In this document: positions 25,136-33,038 of the stretch, in pieces
How positions within the stretch are numbered: the stretch's first letter is position 1
How the letters are laid out: every line of letters begins with the position of its first letter
NCBI RefSeq assembly: GCF_001570525.1
Contig: NZ_BBXC01000008.1
Coordinates: 310,001 to 374,000, forward strand
Reading direction: 5' to 3'
From: Herbidospora sakaeratensis
GTDB taxonomy: Bacteria; Actinomycetota; Actinomycetes; Streptosporangiales; Streptosporangiaceae
DNA length: 64,000 nt
Notes under the pieces: model-generated
The model's input: only the letters and a program-made list of their open reading frames with translations
Database searches by the model: none
What the model was told of the DNA's origin: nothing
Translations under genes and position numbers: made by a program

Positions 25136-27495
25136 AGGTCGGACGGGGAGATCGGCATCTTGTCGATGACGATCCGCTCGGCGTCCTCGACCGCGCCCGC
25201 GATGACCGCGGAGACCGGGATGACCCCGGCCTCGCCGGCCCCCTTGATGCCCAGGGGGTTGAGCGGGGACGGGGTCTCCAAATGGTCGGTCTCGATCGTC
25301 GGGATCTCGGTGACGTAGGGCATCAGGAAGTCCATGAACGAGGCGTTGAGCAGCTGGCCGTACTCGTCGTAGACCATCTTCTCGTAGAGCGCCCCGCCGA
25401 CGCCCTGGGCGACGCCGCCGTGGATCTGCCCCTCGACCAGCATCGGGTTGATCATCTTGCCGCAGTCGTGGACGACGGCGTACCGGAGGATCCTGATCTC
25501 GGCGGTGTCGGGGTCGGTCTCGACGATGGCGGCGTGCATGCCCGACGCGAAGGTCGAGCGCACCGGCGAGTAGTAGTCCTTGCCCTCCAGGCCCGGCTCC
25601 TGGCCCTCGGCCACCGGGGGTTTCTCCATGCTGCCGCCGGTGGCGAACTGGGTGGCCCGCTTGGCCTCCTCGTCGAAGGCGTACCGGAGCGGGTTGGAGA
25701 GCACCGCGACGGTGGCGAGCGGGATCGAGGCGCTGGGGGCGCCCACGACGTGCACCATGCCGTCGGTGATCTCCAGGTCGGCCGGGTCGGCCTCCAGCGC
25801 GTCGGCCGCGATCTGCAGCGCCTTCTCCTTGACCTTCCGGCACGCCAGGGCGATGGCGTTGCCGCTCATCACGGCGGCCCGGGAGGCGAACGTGCCGACG
25901 GCGTAGCCGAACCGCCGGGTGTCGCCGGTGACGACCGACACCTTCTCGATCGGCACGCCGAGCTCGGTCGCGGCGATCTGGGCGAACACCGTCTCGTGGC
26001 CCTGCCCCTGGGAGGTGAGCCCGGTGGAGACGTGCACCCGCCCGTCGGAGGTCACTTGGACGTGGCCGCCCTCGTAGGGCCCGACGCCCGTTCCCTCGAC
26101 GTAGCAGCCGACCCCGATGCCGATCCGCCTGCCTTCCGCGGCGGCCTCGGCCTGCAGCGCGGGGAAGTCGTCCCAGCCGATCAGGTCCTTCAGCTTGCGC
26201 AGCGACTCGGGGTAGTCGCCGCTGTCGTAGATCAGCGGGCGGCCGTCCTGAAAGATCATCTGCTGGTCGTAGGGGAACTCGTCGGGCTGGATGAAGTTCA
26301 CGGCCCGCACGTCGGTCCGGTCCTTGCCGAGGTACTGGGCGATCTTGTCCATCGTGCGCTCCATGCAGAACACGCCCTGCGGGCGCCCGGCCCCCCGGTA
26401 GGGGGTGACCTGCACGGTGTTGGTGTAGACGGAGAAGAACTCGACCCGGTAGGAGCCGATCTTGTACGGCCCCAGCAGCTGCGTCGAGGTGATGATCGGC
26501 ACGATGATGCCGTAGGGCGTGTAGGCGCCGTGGTCGTGCAGGATCTCGACGTCGAGCCCGAGGACGCGGCCCTCGTCGTCGAACCCCACCGTGACGTGCT
26601 GCACCTGGGCCCGCTCGTGGGCCGAGGAGACGAAGTGCTCCCGCCGGTCCTCGGTCCACTTGACCTCGCGGTTCAGCAGCCGGGCCGCCCACGGGACCAG
26701 GATCTCCTCCGGCCACGGGTGCACGATCTTCACCCCGAACCCGCCGCCGACGTCGGGCGCGATGACCTCGACCTTCGGCAGGGGCAGCCCGAGCTTGGCC
26801 GCGATGGCCATGCGCACGCTCGTGGACGTCTGGGTGGAGCTGTAGACGCGCAGGGAACGGTCGTCGGCGTCCCAGCGGGCGTACACCCCCTTGCCCTCCA
26901 TCGGCATGCACGCCGAGCGCTCGATGTCGAGCCGGAACGTCAGCGTGTGGGGCGCGGCGGCGATGACGTCGCGGGTGGCGCGGCCGTCGCGGTGGGCGAC
27001 CTCCTGCACCAGGTGGGCCCCGACGTTGCCCGGCACGTCGTCGTGGACCAGGTTGGGCCCCTCGACGGCGTTCTCCAGCCCGACGACCGGCTTCAGGAAC
27101 TCGTAGGAGACCTGGATCCGCTCGCAGACGTCCTCGGCGACGTACCGGTCGGTCGCGACGACCATGACGATCGGCTCGCCGACGTGCCGCACGACGTCCT
27201 TGGCCAGGCAGTAGGCGGTGCGCCCGTGGGTCAGCGCCGGGTGGGGGATCAGCAGCGGCAGCGGCTCCCGCACGCCCTCGGGCAGGTCCTCCCACGTGTA
27301 GATCGCGACCAGGCCCTCGACGTCGATCGCGTCGTCGACGTCGATGCCGGTGATGCGGGCGTGCGCGTGCGGCGACCGGACGAACGCCACGGCCAGCGCG
27401 CCCGCGCCCAGGTCGTCGAGGTAGCGGCCGTTCCCGGCGACCAGCCGGGCGTCCTCCCTGCGGCGGACCGGCTCGCCGAACAGCTTGGTCGTCAC
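25072..27495 (-). CDS. xanthine dehydrogenase-family molybdenum-binding subunit
   Basis: 807 residues of the molybdopterin-binding large subunit family. Visible are RREDARLVAGNGRYLDD, FVRSPHAHARI, VIAPDVGGGFGVK, the active-site loop PYRGAGRP (near residue 365, the form typical of form II/xanthine-type rather than the CSFR loop of true CO dehydrogenase), YVEGTGVGPYEGG, QGQGHETVFAQI and GIKGAGEAG (near 752) with the catalytic Glu. It hydroxylates a purine or related heterocycle. The start is GTG at 27495 in a GTGA overlap. It is last in permease-FAD-FeS-Mo order. Xanthine as substrate is inferred from the neighbouring permease and PucR. Confidence 0.9.
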   Translation of the reverse strand: MTTKLFGEPVRRREDARLVAGNGRYLDDLGAGALAVAFVRSPHAHARITGIDVDDAIDVEGLVAIYTWEDLPEGVREPLPLLIPHPALTHGRTAYCLAKDVVRHVGEPIVMVVATDRYVAEDVCERIQVSYEFLKPVVGLENAVEGPNLVHDDVPGNVGAHLVQEVAHRDGRATRDVIAAAPHTLTFRLDIERSACMPMEGKGVYARWDADDRSLRVYSSTQTSTSVRMAIAAKLGLPLPKVEVIAPDVGGGFGVKIVHPWPEEILVPWAARLLNREVKWTEDRREHFVSSAHERAQVQHVTVGFDDEGRVLGLDVEILHDHGAYTPYGIIVPIITSTQLLGPYKIGSYRVEFFSVYTNTVQVTPYRGAGRPQGVFCMERTMDKIAQYLGKDRTDVRAVNFIQPDEFPYDQQMIFQDGRPLIYDSGDYPESLRKLKDLIGWDDFPALQAEAAAEGRRIGIGVGCYVEGTGVGPYEGGHVQVTSDGRVHVSTGLTSQGQGHETVFAQIAATELGVPIEKVSVVTGDTRRFGYAVGTFASRAAVMSGNAIALACRKVKEKALQIAADALEADPADLEITDGMVHVVGAPSASIPLATVAVLSNPLRYAFDEEAKRATQFATGGSMEKPPVAEGQEPGLEGKDYYSPVRSTFASGMHAAIVETDPDTAEIRILRYAVVHDCGKMINPMLVEGQIHGGVAQGVGGALYEKMVYDEYGQLLNASFMDFLMPYVTEIPTIETDHLETPSPLNPLGIKGAGEAGVIPVSAVIAGAVEDAERIVIDKMPISPSDLYALRDSSRTSGAVSLLRNTQ

Positions 27496-27968
27496 GGGCC
27501 CTCCTCGGCCATCAGCTCGGCGGCGCGGTGCACCGACTTCACGATGTTCTGGTAGCCCGTGCACCGGCACAGGTTGCCCGCCACCGCCTCGATCGCCTCG
27601 TCGTCGGCGGGCGCGGGGTTCTCCCGCAGGAACGCGGTCACCGTCGTCAGGAACCCGGGCGTGCAGAACCCGCACTGGAGGCCGTGGCACTCGGCGAAGG
27701 CCCGCTGCACCGGCGACAACCGGTCGCCGTCGGCCAGCCCCTCGACCGTGGTGACCTCGTGCCCGGCGACCGACGCCGCGAAGGTCAGGCAGGCCCGCAC
27801 CGGCCGCCCGTCGAGCAGCACCGTGCAGGCCCCGCAGACCCCGTGCTCGCACCCGACGTGGGTGCCGGTCAGCCCGAGGTCGTGGCGGAGGAAGTCGCTC
27901 AGCAGCCGCCGCGCGGGCACCCGCGCGTGCCGCGGCACCCCGTTCACGATCAACGTCACGTCATGCAT
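27492..27968 (-). CDS. xanthine dehydrogenase-family [2Fe-2S] subunit
   Basis: 158 residues with both iron-sulfur sites: the plant-type ferredoxin set Cys40, Cys45, Cys48 and Cys60 in GCEHGVCGACTVLLDG, and the helical domain set Cys99, Cys102, Cys134, Cys136 in LQCGFCTPG and NLCRCTGYQNI. It passes electrons from the molybdenum centre to FAD. It overlaps the FAD subunit gene by eight bases and the large-subunit gene by four, so the three subunits are made in coupled translation. Confidence 0.95.
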   Translation of the reverse strand: MHDVTLIVNGVPRHARVPARRLLSDFLRHDLGLTGTHVGCEHGVCGACTVLLDGRPVRACLTFAASVAGHEVTTVEGLADGDRLSPVQRAFAECHGLQCGFCTPGFLTTVTAFLRENPAPADDEAIEAVAGNLCRCTGYQNIVKSVHRAAELMAEEGP

Positions 27969-28773
27969 CGGCGGCCTCCTTCAGCGCCCGGGCGGCCAGC
28001 ACCCCGGTCAGGTGCCGCCGGTAGTCGGCGGTGGCGTGGATGTCGGCCTCCGGCTCGATCCGCTCCTGTACGAGTTCCGCCGCCCGCGTCCAGTCGCCCT
28101 CGGCCTCGGTGACGTCGACGACCACGGGCACCGCCCCGACGCTCAGGCAGGCGACCCGGGCGTGGCCGGGCGCGACCAGCGCCGCGACCCCCGCCATGGC
28201 GTAGTCGCCGTGCCGCCGCGCCACCTCGACGATCGCGGTCCCGCCCTCGGCGGACGGGAAGAACGCCGACACGGCCAGCTCCCCGGTGCGCAACGACGAC
28301 TCCATCGGCCCGGTGAAGAACTCGGCGGCCGGGATGTCGCGTTCCCCGCCGGCCCCGCGCACCCGCACCGACCCGCCGAGCAGCGCCAGCACGGCCGGCA
28401 TCTCGGCGGCCGGGTCGGCGTGCACGATGCTCCCCACGGTGGTGCCCCGGTTGCGGACCGCCGGGTGGGCCACCAGCCGCAGCGCCCGCCGCACGAGGGG
28501 CTGCGCCGCGAACGCGGTCTCGCTGGCCTCGACCTCGGCGTGCCGGGCCAGCGCGCCGACCCGGACTCCCCCGGCCTCGGCGGTGATCTCGCCGAGCCCG
28601 GCCACGTGGTTGATGTCGACCAGCTGGCCGGGCGCGGCCAGCCGCATGTTCATGAGCGGGATGAGGCTCTGGCCCCCGGCCAGCACCTTCCCGTCGGCTC
28701 CCGCCGCGGTGAGGGCCTCGACGGCCTCGGCCACCGTGGCGGGAGCGTGGTAGACGAACGAAGGAGGCTTCAC
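27961..28773 (-). CDS. xanthine dehydrogenase-family FAD-binding subunit
   Basis: 270 residues, the usual length for the medium subunit. The FAD-binding blocks are VLAGGQSLIPLMNMRLA (about residues 30-46) and RGTTVGSIVHADPAAEMPA (about 108-127). C-terminal CLSVGAVPVVV and LTGVLAARAL follow the family. The GTG start directly follows the TAA stop of the permease gene with no spacer, a tight operon arrangement. Confidence 0.94.
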   Translation of the reverse strand: MKPPSFVYHAPATVAEAVEALTAAGADGKVLAGGQSLIPLMNMRLAAPGQLVDINHVAGLGEITAEAGGVRVGALARHAEVEASETAFAAQPLVRRALRLVAHPAVRNRGTTVGSIVHADPAAEMPAVLALLGGSVRVRGAGGERDIPAAEFFTGPMESSLRTGELAVSAFFPSAEGGTAIVEVARRHGDYAMAGVAALVAPGHARVACLSVGAVPVVVDVTEAEGDWTRAAELVQERIEPEADIHATADYRRHLTGVLAARALKEAADA

Positions 28774-30093
28774 TTAAACCGTTCTACTCCCCGACAGGGC
28801 TCGAAGCAGGTGGTATCCGCCCAGGACGACCACCGTGCCCAGGGCGATGCCGCCGAGGTCGAAGCCCTCGACGATCTGCATGTTGACCGGGCCGATGGCC
28901 AGGATGATGCCCGCGCCGATCGGGACCATGTTGACCGGATCGGCGAAGTCGACCCGGTTCTCGATCCAGATCTTGGCGCCGAGGAGGCCGATCATGCCGT
29001 ACAGGATGACGGTGACGCCACCGAGCACGCCGCCCGGGATCGCGTAGACGAGCGCGCCGAACTTGGGCACCAGGCCCAGCAGGATCGCGATGACGGCGGC
29101 GATGTAGTAGGCCAGCGTGGAGTAGACGCGGGTGGCGGCCATGACGCCGATGTTCTCCGCGTAGGTGGTGGTGGGCGAGCCGCCCACGGCCGAGGTGACC
29201 ACCGTGGCGACGCCGTCGCCGATGATGGCCTTGCCCATGACCGGGTCGACGTCGGCGCCGGTCATCTCGCCGACGGCCTTGACGTGGCCGATGTTCTCGG
29301 CGATGAGAGCGATGACCGCCGGGAGCACCACGATGATGGCCGAGAGCTTGAAGTCGGGCGCGTGGAAGTTCGGCAGGCCGAACCAGGCCGCCTGCTCCAC
29401 GCCGCCGAAGTCGACCCGGAAGTGACTGGTGACCTCGCCGGCGCCCGTGGGGGCGGTGATCTGGCCGAAGACCCGGTCGGCGACCCACGAGAGCACGAAA
29501 CCGGCGACGAGGCCGATCAGGATGCCGAGCCGGCCGACGAAGCCGCGGAACAGGGCGATGATCACGAAGGTGACGAGCATCGTGATGAGGGCGATCCACT
29601 GGTCCTGCGGCCAGTAGATGTCGGCCACGACGTAGGCCAGGCCGAAGCCGATGAGCATGACGACCGCGCCGGTCACGACCGGCGGGAAGATCCGGTTGAT
29701 GACCCCTATGCCGAGGAAGTGGATGACCACGCCGCACAACGCGAGCACGACGCCCGCCACCAGGATCGCGCCCGTGATCGTGGCCGGGCTGCCGCCCTCG
29801 GCGGTGATCGCGGCCGCGCCGCCGACGAACGACGCCGACGTGCCGAGGTAGCTGGGGATCTTCCCGTTCACGATGAGCAGGAAGATGATCGTCGCGACGC
29901 CGCTCATCATCACCGCGACGTTGGGGTCGAGCCCCATCACCACCGGGAAGACGAACGTGGCGCCGAACATCGCGATGACGTGCTGGGCGCCGAACCCGAC
30001 CATGCGCGGCCACGACAACCGCTCGTCGGGCTTGACGACCTCGCCGGGGGCGAGCGTGCCCTTTTCTCCGTGTACCTTCCACCCGAAAGCCAT
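28774..30093 (-). CDS. uracil/xanthine permease (NCS2 family)
   Basis: 439 residues and about 12-14 membrane helices. NCS2 signatures are GFGAQHVIAMFGATFVFP in the first helix, AENIGHVKAVGEMTG, and ENIGVMAATRV, which fits the nucleobase transporter signature [QEP]NxGxxxxT[RKG]. It imports a purine or pyrimidine base with protons. ATG at 30093 follows AAAGGGG. It is the first gene of the xanthine dehydrogenase operon, which argues for a purine substrate. PucR, next door, is the likely regulator. Confidence 0.93.
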   Translation of the reverse strand: MAFGWKVHGEKGTLAPGEVVKPDERLSWPRMVGFGAQHVIAMFGATFVFPVVMGLDPNVAVMMSGVATIIFLLIVNGKIPSYLGTSASFVGGAAAITAEGGSPATITGAILVAGVVLALCGVVIHFLGIGVINRIFPPVVTGAVVMLIGFGLAYVVADIYWPQDQWIALITMLVTFVIIALFRGFVGRLGILIGLVAGFVLSWVADRVFGQITAPTGAGEVTSHFRVDFGGVEQAAWFGLPNFHAPDFKLSAIIVVLPAVIALIAENIGHVKAVGEMTGADVDPVMGKAIIGDGVATVVTSAVGGSPTTTYAENIGVMAATRVYSTLAYYIAAVIAILLGLVPKFGALVYAIPGGVLGGVTVILYGMIGLLGAKIWIENRVDFADPVNMVPIGAGIILAIGPVNMQIVEGFDLGGIALGTVVVLGGYHLLRALSGSRTV

Positions 30094-30189
30094 GTGAGCC
30101 CCTTTGCAACGGGCCGACACCTGGTGGCCACCCCGCAGGCATCCCAGCGCGGCAAAACATTCAGCAGCCCTTCTACCTGGGCTGTTGCG

Positions 30190-30235
30190 GGCACATTAGG
30201 CCCGTGATCTCTGTAGCACACGGGCAGCATGTGCC
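30190..30235. terminator. interrupted hairpin between pucR remnant and permease
   Basis: GGCACAT (30190-30196) pairs with ATGTGCC (30229-30235) and GCCCGTG (30200-30206) with CACGGGC (30219-30225). This gives 14 base pairs interrupted by a symmetric three-base internal loop, with a 12-base apical loop. It lies about 100 bases upstream of the permease ATG and just after the decayed pucR tail on the same strand. It may terminate pucR transcripts or act as a dyad operator of the purine operon. Confidence 0.5.
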
Positions 30236-30247
30236 AAACAACCGACC

Positions 30248-30359
30248 TCAGATGCCGCGCATGTTGAGGACATGGAGCGCCAGCGTCAGATTGAGACGCA
30301 GGTGGGCGTCCTCGGTGAAGTTGCCGACCAGGCGTTCGAGGTTGCCCAATAGACGGGCG
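30248..30359 (-). pseudogene. decayed second copy of the pucR 3' end
   Basis: Directly after the pucR stop the sequence repeats the end of pucR with a period of 112 bp. On the minus strand it still reads GNLERLVGNFTEDAHLRLNL, continues as LTLALHVLNMRGI and ends in TGA at 30248-30250. Pairwise differences to the intact copy are few (about nine in 95 bases) and mostly at third codon positions. The copy therefore drifted under coding constraint before being truncated. It is the last 32-odd codons of a paralogue or an old tandem duplicate. Confidence 0.85.
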
Positions 30360-31970
30360 CTAGATACCCCGCATGTTGAGGACATGGAGCGCCAGCGTCA
30401 GATTGAGGCGCAGGTGGGCGTCTTCGGTGAAGTTGCCGAGCAGGCGCTCGAGTTTCCCGATGCGGTAGCGCAGGGTGTTGTAGTGGAAGTGCAGCCGCCG
30501 GGCGGTCTCGGCCACGTTGAGGTTGGTCTCCAGCAGGACGTGGAGGGTGCGGCGCAGGTCGGCGTTCTCGGCGTCGTCGTCGCCGGCCAGCGCGCCCAGG
30601 GTCTCGCGGACGAAGGCGTGCAGTTCGGCGGTGTCGTTGACGAGCGACAGCAGGCGGTAGACCCCAAGTTGGTCGAAGTGCGCGACCGCGCCGTTGCCGT
30701 GGAGCTGGCGGCCCACCCGGGCGGCCTTGAGCGCCTGGGCGTAGGCGTCGGCGAGCCCCTCGGCGCCGGAGGCGATCCGGCTCATGCCGGTGGAGAAGGT
30801 GCACTCGGCGAAGGCGGCCTGCGCGGCGGTGGCGAGCCGGGCGGTGTCGGCCCCGGCCCCGACGATGACGACGACCTCGTGGGAGAACCCGGCGACCGCG
30901 CCGCGCGGGTCGTGGCGGCGGACGGCGGCCTGCCAGACGGCCAGCAGCCGGTCCTGCGCGGTGCGCTCGTCGCTCTCGGGGTCGAGTTCGGCGACCATGA
31001 CGCTGACGGGGCGCTCCAGGTCCCAGCCGAACGCCTTGGCACGTTCGGCGATGCGCCCGCCGCCCCGGCCGGTGAGCACGTCGCGCAGGAAGTCGGCGCG
31101 GTACTTGCTCTCGACGGCGTTGACCGCCTCCTGCTTGGTGATGACGAGCGCGGCGACGGTCGCGGCCCGCTCCAGGATCCGGATGTCGCTCTCGCGCAGC
31201 GTGCCGGCCTGGCTGAAGGCGACGATGCGGCCGTGGTGGTGGCCCCCGGCCACGATCGGCACGACGGCGTAGTGGCCGTCGGCCCGCACCATCGGCTCGG
31301 GCTGGTCGCGCCCCGGCCCGCTGATCATGTACGCGTCGCGCAACATCGCCACCTGCTCGGAGCCCCCGGCGGCGGCCAGGGTCGCGCCCGAGACGTCCAT
31401 GGCGGCGACGGCGACCTCCAGCAGCCCGGCCACCTCGGCGGTCACCTCGCGCATGCCGCCGCCCGCGAGCACGATCTGGACGAGGCCCCGGTGGGCGTCC
31501 TCGGCGCGGGCGAGGATGGCGGCCTGCCGGTTGAGGATGTCGGTGAGCACCTGGTTGAGGATGTCGTCGAACCCAACGTCGTTCGGCAGGATGATCAGCG
31601 GGAAGCCCAGCCGGTCGGCCTGCTCGATCATCTCGGCGGGCAGTTCGTCGAGGTATCGGCCCAGCTTGATGGCGAGGGCCGACAGGCCGCGTTCGTCAAG
31701 ATCCGCCACAAGGCGGCCCAGCGACTGGGGAGTGTTCCTGAGCGGGTAACCGGTCGTGAGCAGCAGTTCGTTGGGCTTCACCCACGCCAGGATGTCGGGC
31801 ACCTCCATGACGTTGAGGCGCTGGACGATGCGGTCGAGCCCGGTCTTCCCGGCGATGAGCCGCGCCCCGGCGAGGGTGGAGACTCCCAGGACCTCTCCGA
31901 CCGTCACCCCGTGGATGATCGTTCCGGTGCTGGCGAGCCGCATGGCGGGTGCAGCGGGATCCGTCGACAT
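30360..31970 (-). CDS. pucR: PucR-family transcriptional regulator
   Basis: 536 residues. The order of domains is the N-terminal PucR sensor domain (about residues 20-140: VTVGEVLGVSTLAGARLIAG, LLLTTGYPLRN), a GAF-like middle, a CdaR/GGDEF-like region, and the C-terminal helix-turn-helix LLETNLNVAETARRLHFHYNTLRYRI. PucR proteins control purine catabolism in response to late intermediates such as allantoin or ureidoglycolate. It lies between the permease/xanthine dehydrogenase operon and the divergent oxamate carbamoyltransferase-type genes, so it probably governs both sides. Its last 95 bases are duplicated downstream. Confidence 0.93.
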   Translation of the reverse strand: MSTDPAAPAMRLASTGTIIHGVTVGEVLGVSTLAGARLIAGKTGLDRIVQRLNVMEVPDILAWVKPNELLLTTGYPLRNTPQSLGRLVADLDERGLSALAIKLGRYLDELPAEMIEQADRLGFPLIILPNDVGFDDILNQVLTDILNRQAAILARAEDAHRGLVQIVLAGGGMREVTAEVAGLLEVAVAAMDVSGATLAAAGGSEQVAMLRDAYMISGPGRDQPEPMVRADGHYAVVPIVAGGHHHGRIVAFSQAGTLRESDIRILERAATVAALVITKQEAVNAVESKYRADFLRDVLTGRGGGRIAERAKAFGWDLERPVSVMVAELDPESDERTAQDRLLAVWQAAVRRHDPRGAVAGFSHEVVVIVGAGADTARLATAAQAAFAECTFSTGMSRIASGAEGLADAYAQALKAARVGRQLHGNGAVAHFDQLGVYRLLSLVNDTAELHAFVRETLGALAGDDDAENADLRRTLHVLLETNLNVAETARRLHFHYNTLRYRIGKLERLLGNFTEDAHLRLNLTLALHVLNMRGI

Positions 31971-32135
31971 GGTGCGCTCCGGGGGGATTTGAACGTTCTC
32001 CGCAAATTGTGCCTGACTGGGCGACTGTCAGGAAGAGCCAAGCATTTGGCCGACTGTTGGCAGATTTCCCCGTACGGACCCCGGGGGTCGCGTTCTAGCG
32101 TCCCTTCTAATGGGGGTTCGGATGAGGGAGGACTC
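31971..32135. promoter_or_regulatory. divergent pucR / DUF2877 control region with two inverted repeats
   Basis: The 165-base gap contains CCTGAC N9 GTCAGG (32012-32032), and five bases further GCCAA GCAT TTGGC (32037-32050). A related CCGACTGT element occurs in both the first spacer region and at about 32051. They sit where the two divergent promoters must lie and are candidate PucR sites. GGGAGGAC just before 32136 is the ribosome binding site of the DUF2877 gene. Confidence 0.45.
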
Positions 32136-33038
32136 GTGGCTGTAGGTACACGCCCTCGAAGCCGCCGCCCGGTGCAGACGGCGCAGCCCGAGGTCACGTA
32201 CCTGTCCGGGGCCGCCGCCACCAGTCTCCGGCCGCTTCTGGAGGCCCCGCGCCGCCCCGCCCGGGTGCTGGCCGCCTTCCCCTTGGCGGTCTACCTGGAG
32301 GTGCGGACCGAGACCGAGCCGCGAGTGCTCGCTCTGGTGACGGGTGAGGCCACCCGGCTGCCCAACGCCGTTGTGCTGACCGGCTCGCTGGAGGGCTTCT
32401 CGGCCGGCGACGACGCCTGGGTCGGCGACGGGGTCGTCGAGGCCGGCGGCCGGGCCGTGCGGGTCCGCCGCTGGTGGGACCCCGCCCCGCCGCTGGGTCC
32501 CGTCTCCGGCACGGCCCTCGCCAGGACCCTCCCCGTCCTCCACGACATCTGCCTCTCCTCCCCCCGGCAGCCCGGCCTGGAGAGCGGCGGCGCGTCCGCG
32601 TTGTTGTCGGCCGGCTGCCACCGGGGCTCGCTCGTCGACGCGATCACCGCGGCCGAGCAGCTCATGGGCCTGGGGCCGGGCCTGACGCCGAGCGGCGACG
32701 ACATGCTGGCCGGGCTCCTGGTCACCCTGCGCTCCGTCGGCACGGCGGCCGGGGTCGGCCGGGCCGTGTGGCTGGCCGACTGGCTGGCCGCCGCGGTGAC
32801 CTTCGACGCCCGCACCCGGACCACCCCGATCTCCGCGACGCTGCTGCACTGCGCGGCGCGCGGCGAGGCGGGCCTGGAGACCCTCGCGGTGCTGCGCGGC
32901 CTCACCGGCCGGCAGCCGCTGGAACCGGCGGCGCACCGCCTGCTCCGGCTGGGGCACACCTCGGGCGCCGACCTGGCGTGGGGCATCAGGACGGGAGTGT
33001 CGGCCGTCCTCGGACTTGGTGAGAGGGACGCTGAGTGA
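32136..33038 (+). CDS. DUF2877 protein, putative oxamate carbamoyltransferase subunit (AllH/YlbF-like)
   Basis: 300 residues starting GTG at 32136 with GAGGGAGGAC in front. DUF2877 blocks are AAFPLAVYLEV, LTGSLEGFSAGDDAWVGDG, the signature GLGPGLTPSGDDMLAGLLVTLR (about residues 180-201) and TTPISATLLHCAARGEA. The protein is the third component, besides FdrA and DUF1116, of the oxamate carbamoyltransferase described in Escherichia coli (allFGH), which converts oxalurate plus phosphate to oxamate and carbamoyl phosphate. It overlaps the next gene by GTGA. It is divergent from pucR. Confidence 0.85.
   Translation: MAVGTRPRSRRPVQTAQPEVTYLSGAAATSLRPLLEAPRRPARVLAAFPLAVYLEVRTETEPRVLALVTGEATRLPNAVVLTGSLEGFSAGDDAWVGDGVVEAGGRAVRVRRWWDPAPPLGPVSGTALARTLPVLHDICLSSPRQPGLESGGASALLSAGCHRGSLVDAITAAEQLMGLGPGLTPSGDDMLAGLLVTLRSVGTAAGVGRAVWLADWLAAAVTFDARTRTTPISATLLHCAARGEAGLETLAVLRGLTGRQPLEPAAHRLLRLGHTSGADLAWGIRTGVSAVLGLGERDAE

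Noticed and set aside
25072-27495. Aerobic carbon-monoxide dehydrogenase (CoxL) identity
   Set aside because: The active-site loop is PYRGAGRP rather than the CSFR-type loop of form I CoxL, and the neighbours are a nucleobase permease and pucR.
24394-27555. 1053-residue plus-strand frame across cydB and the xanthine dehydrogenase large subunit
   Set aside because: High-GC antisense shadow; the minus-strand molybdenum subunit and plus-strand cydB are supported by many motifs.
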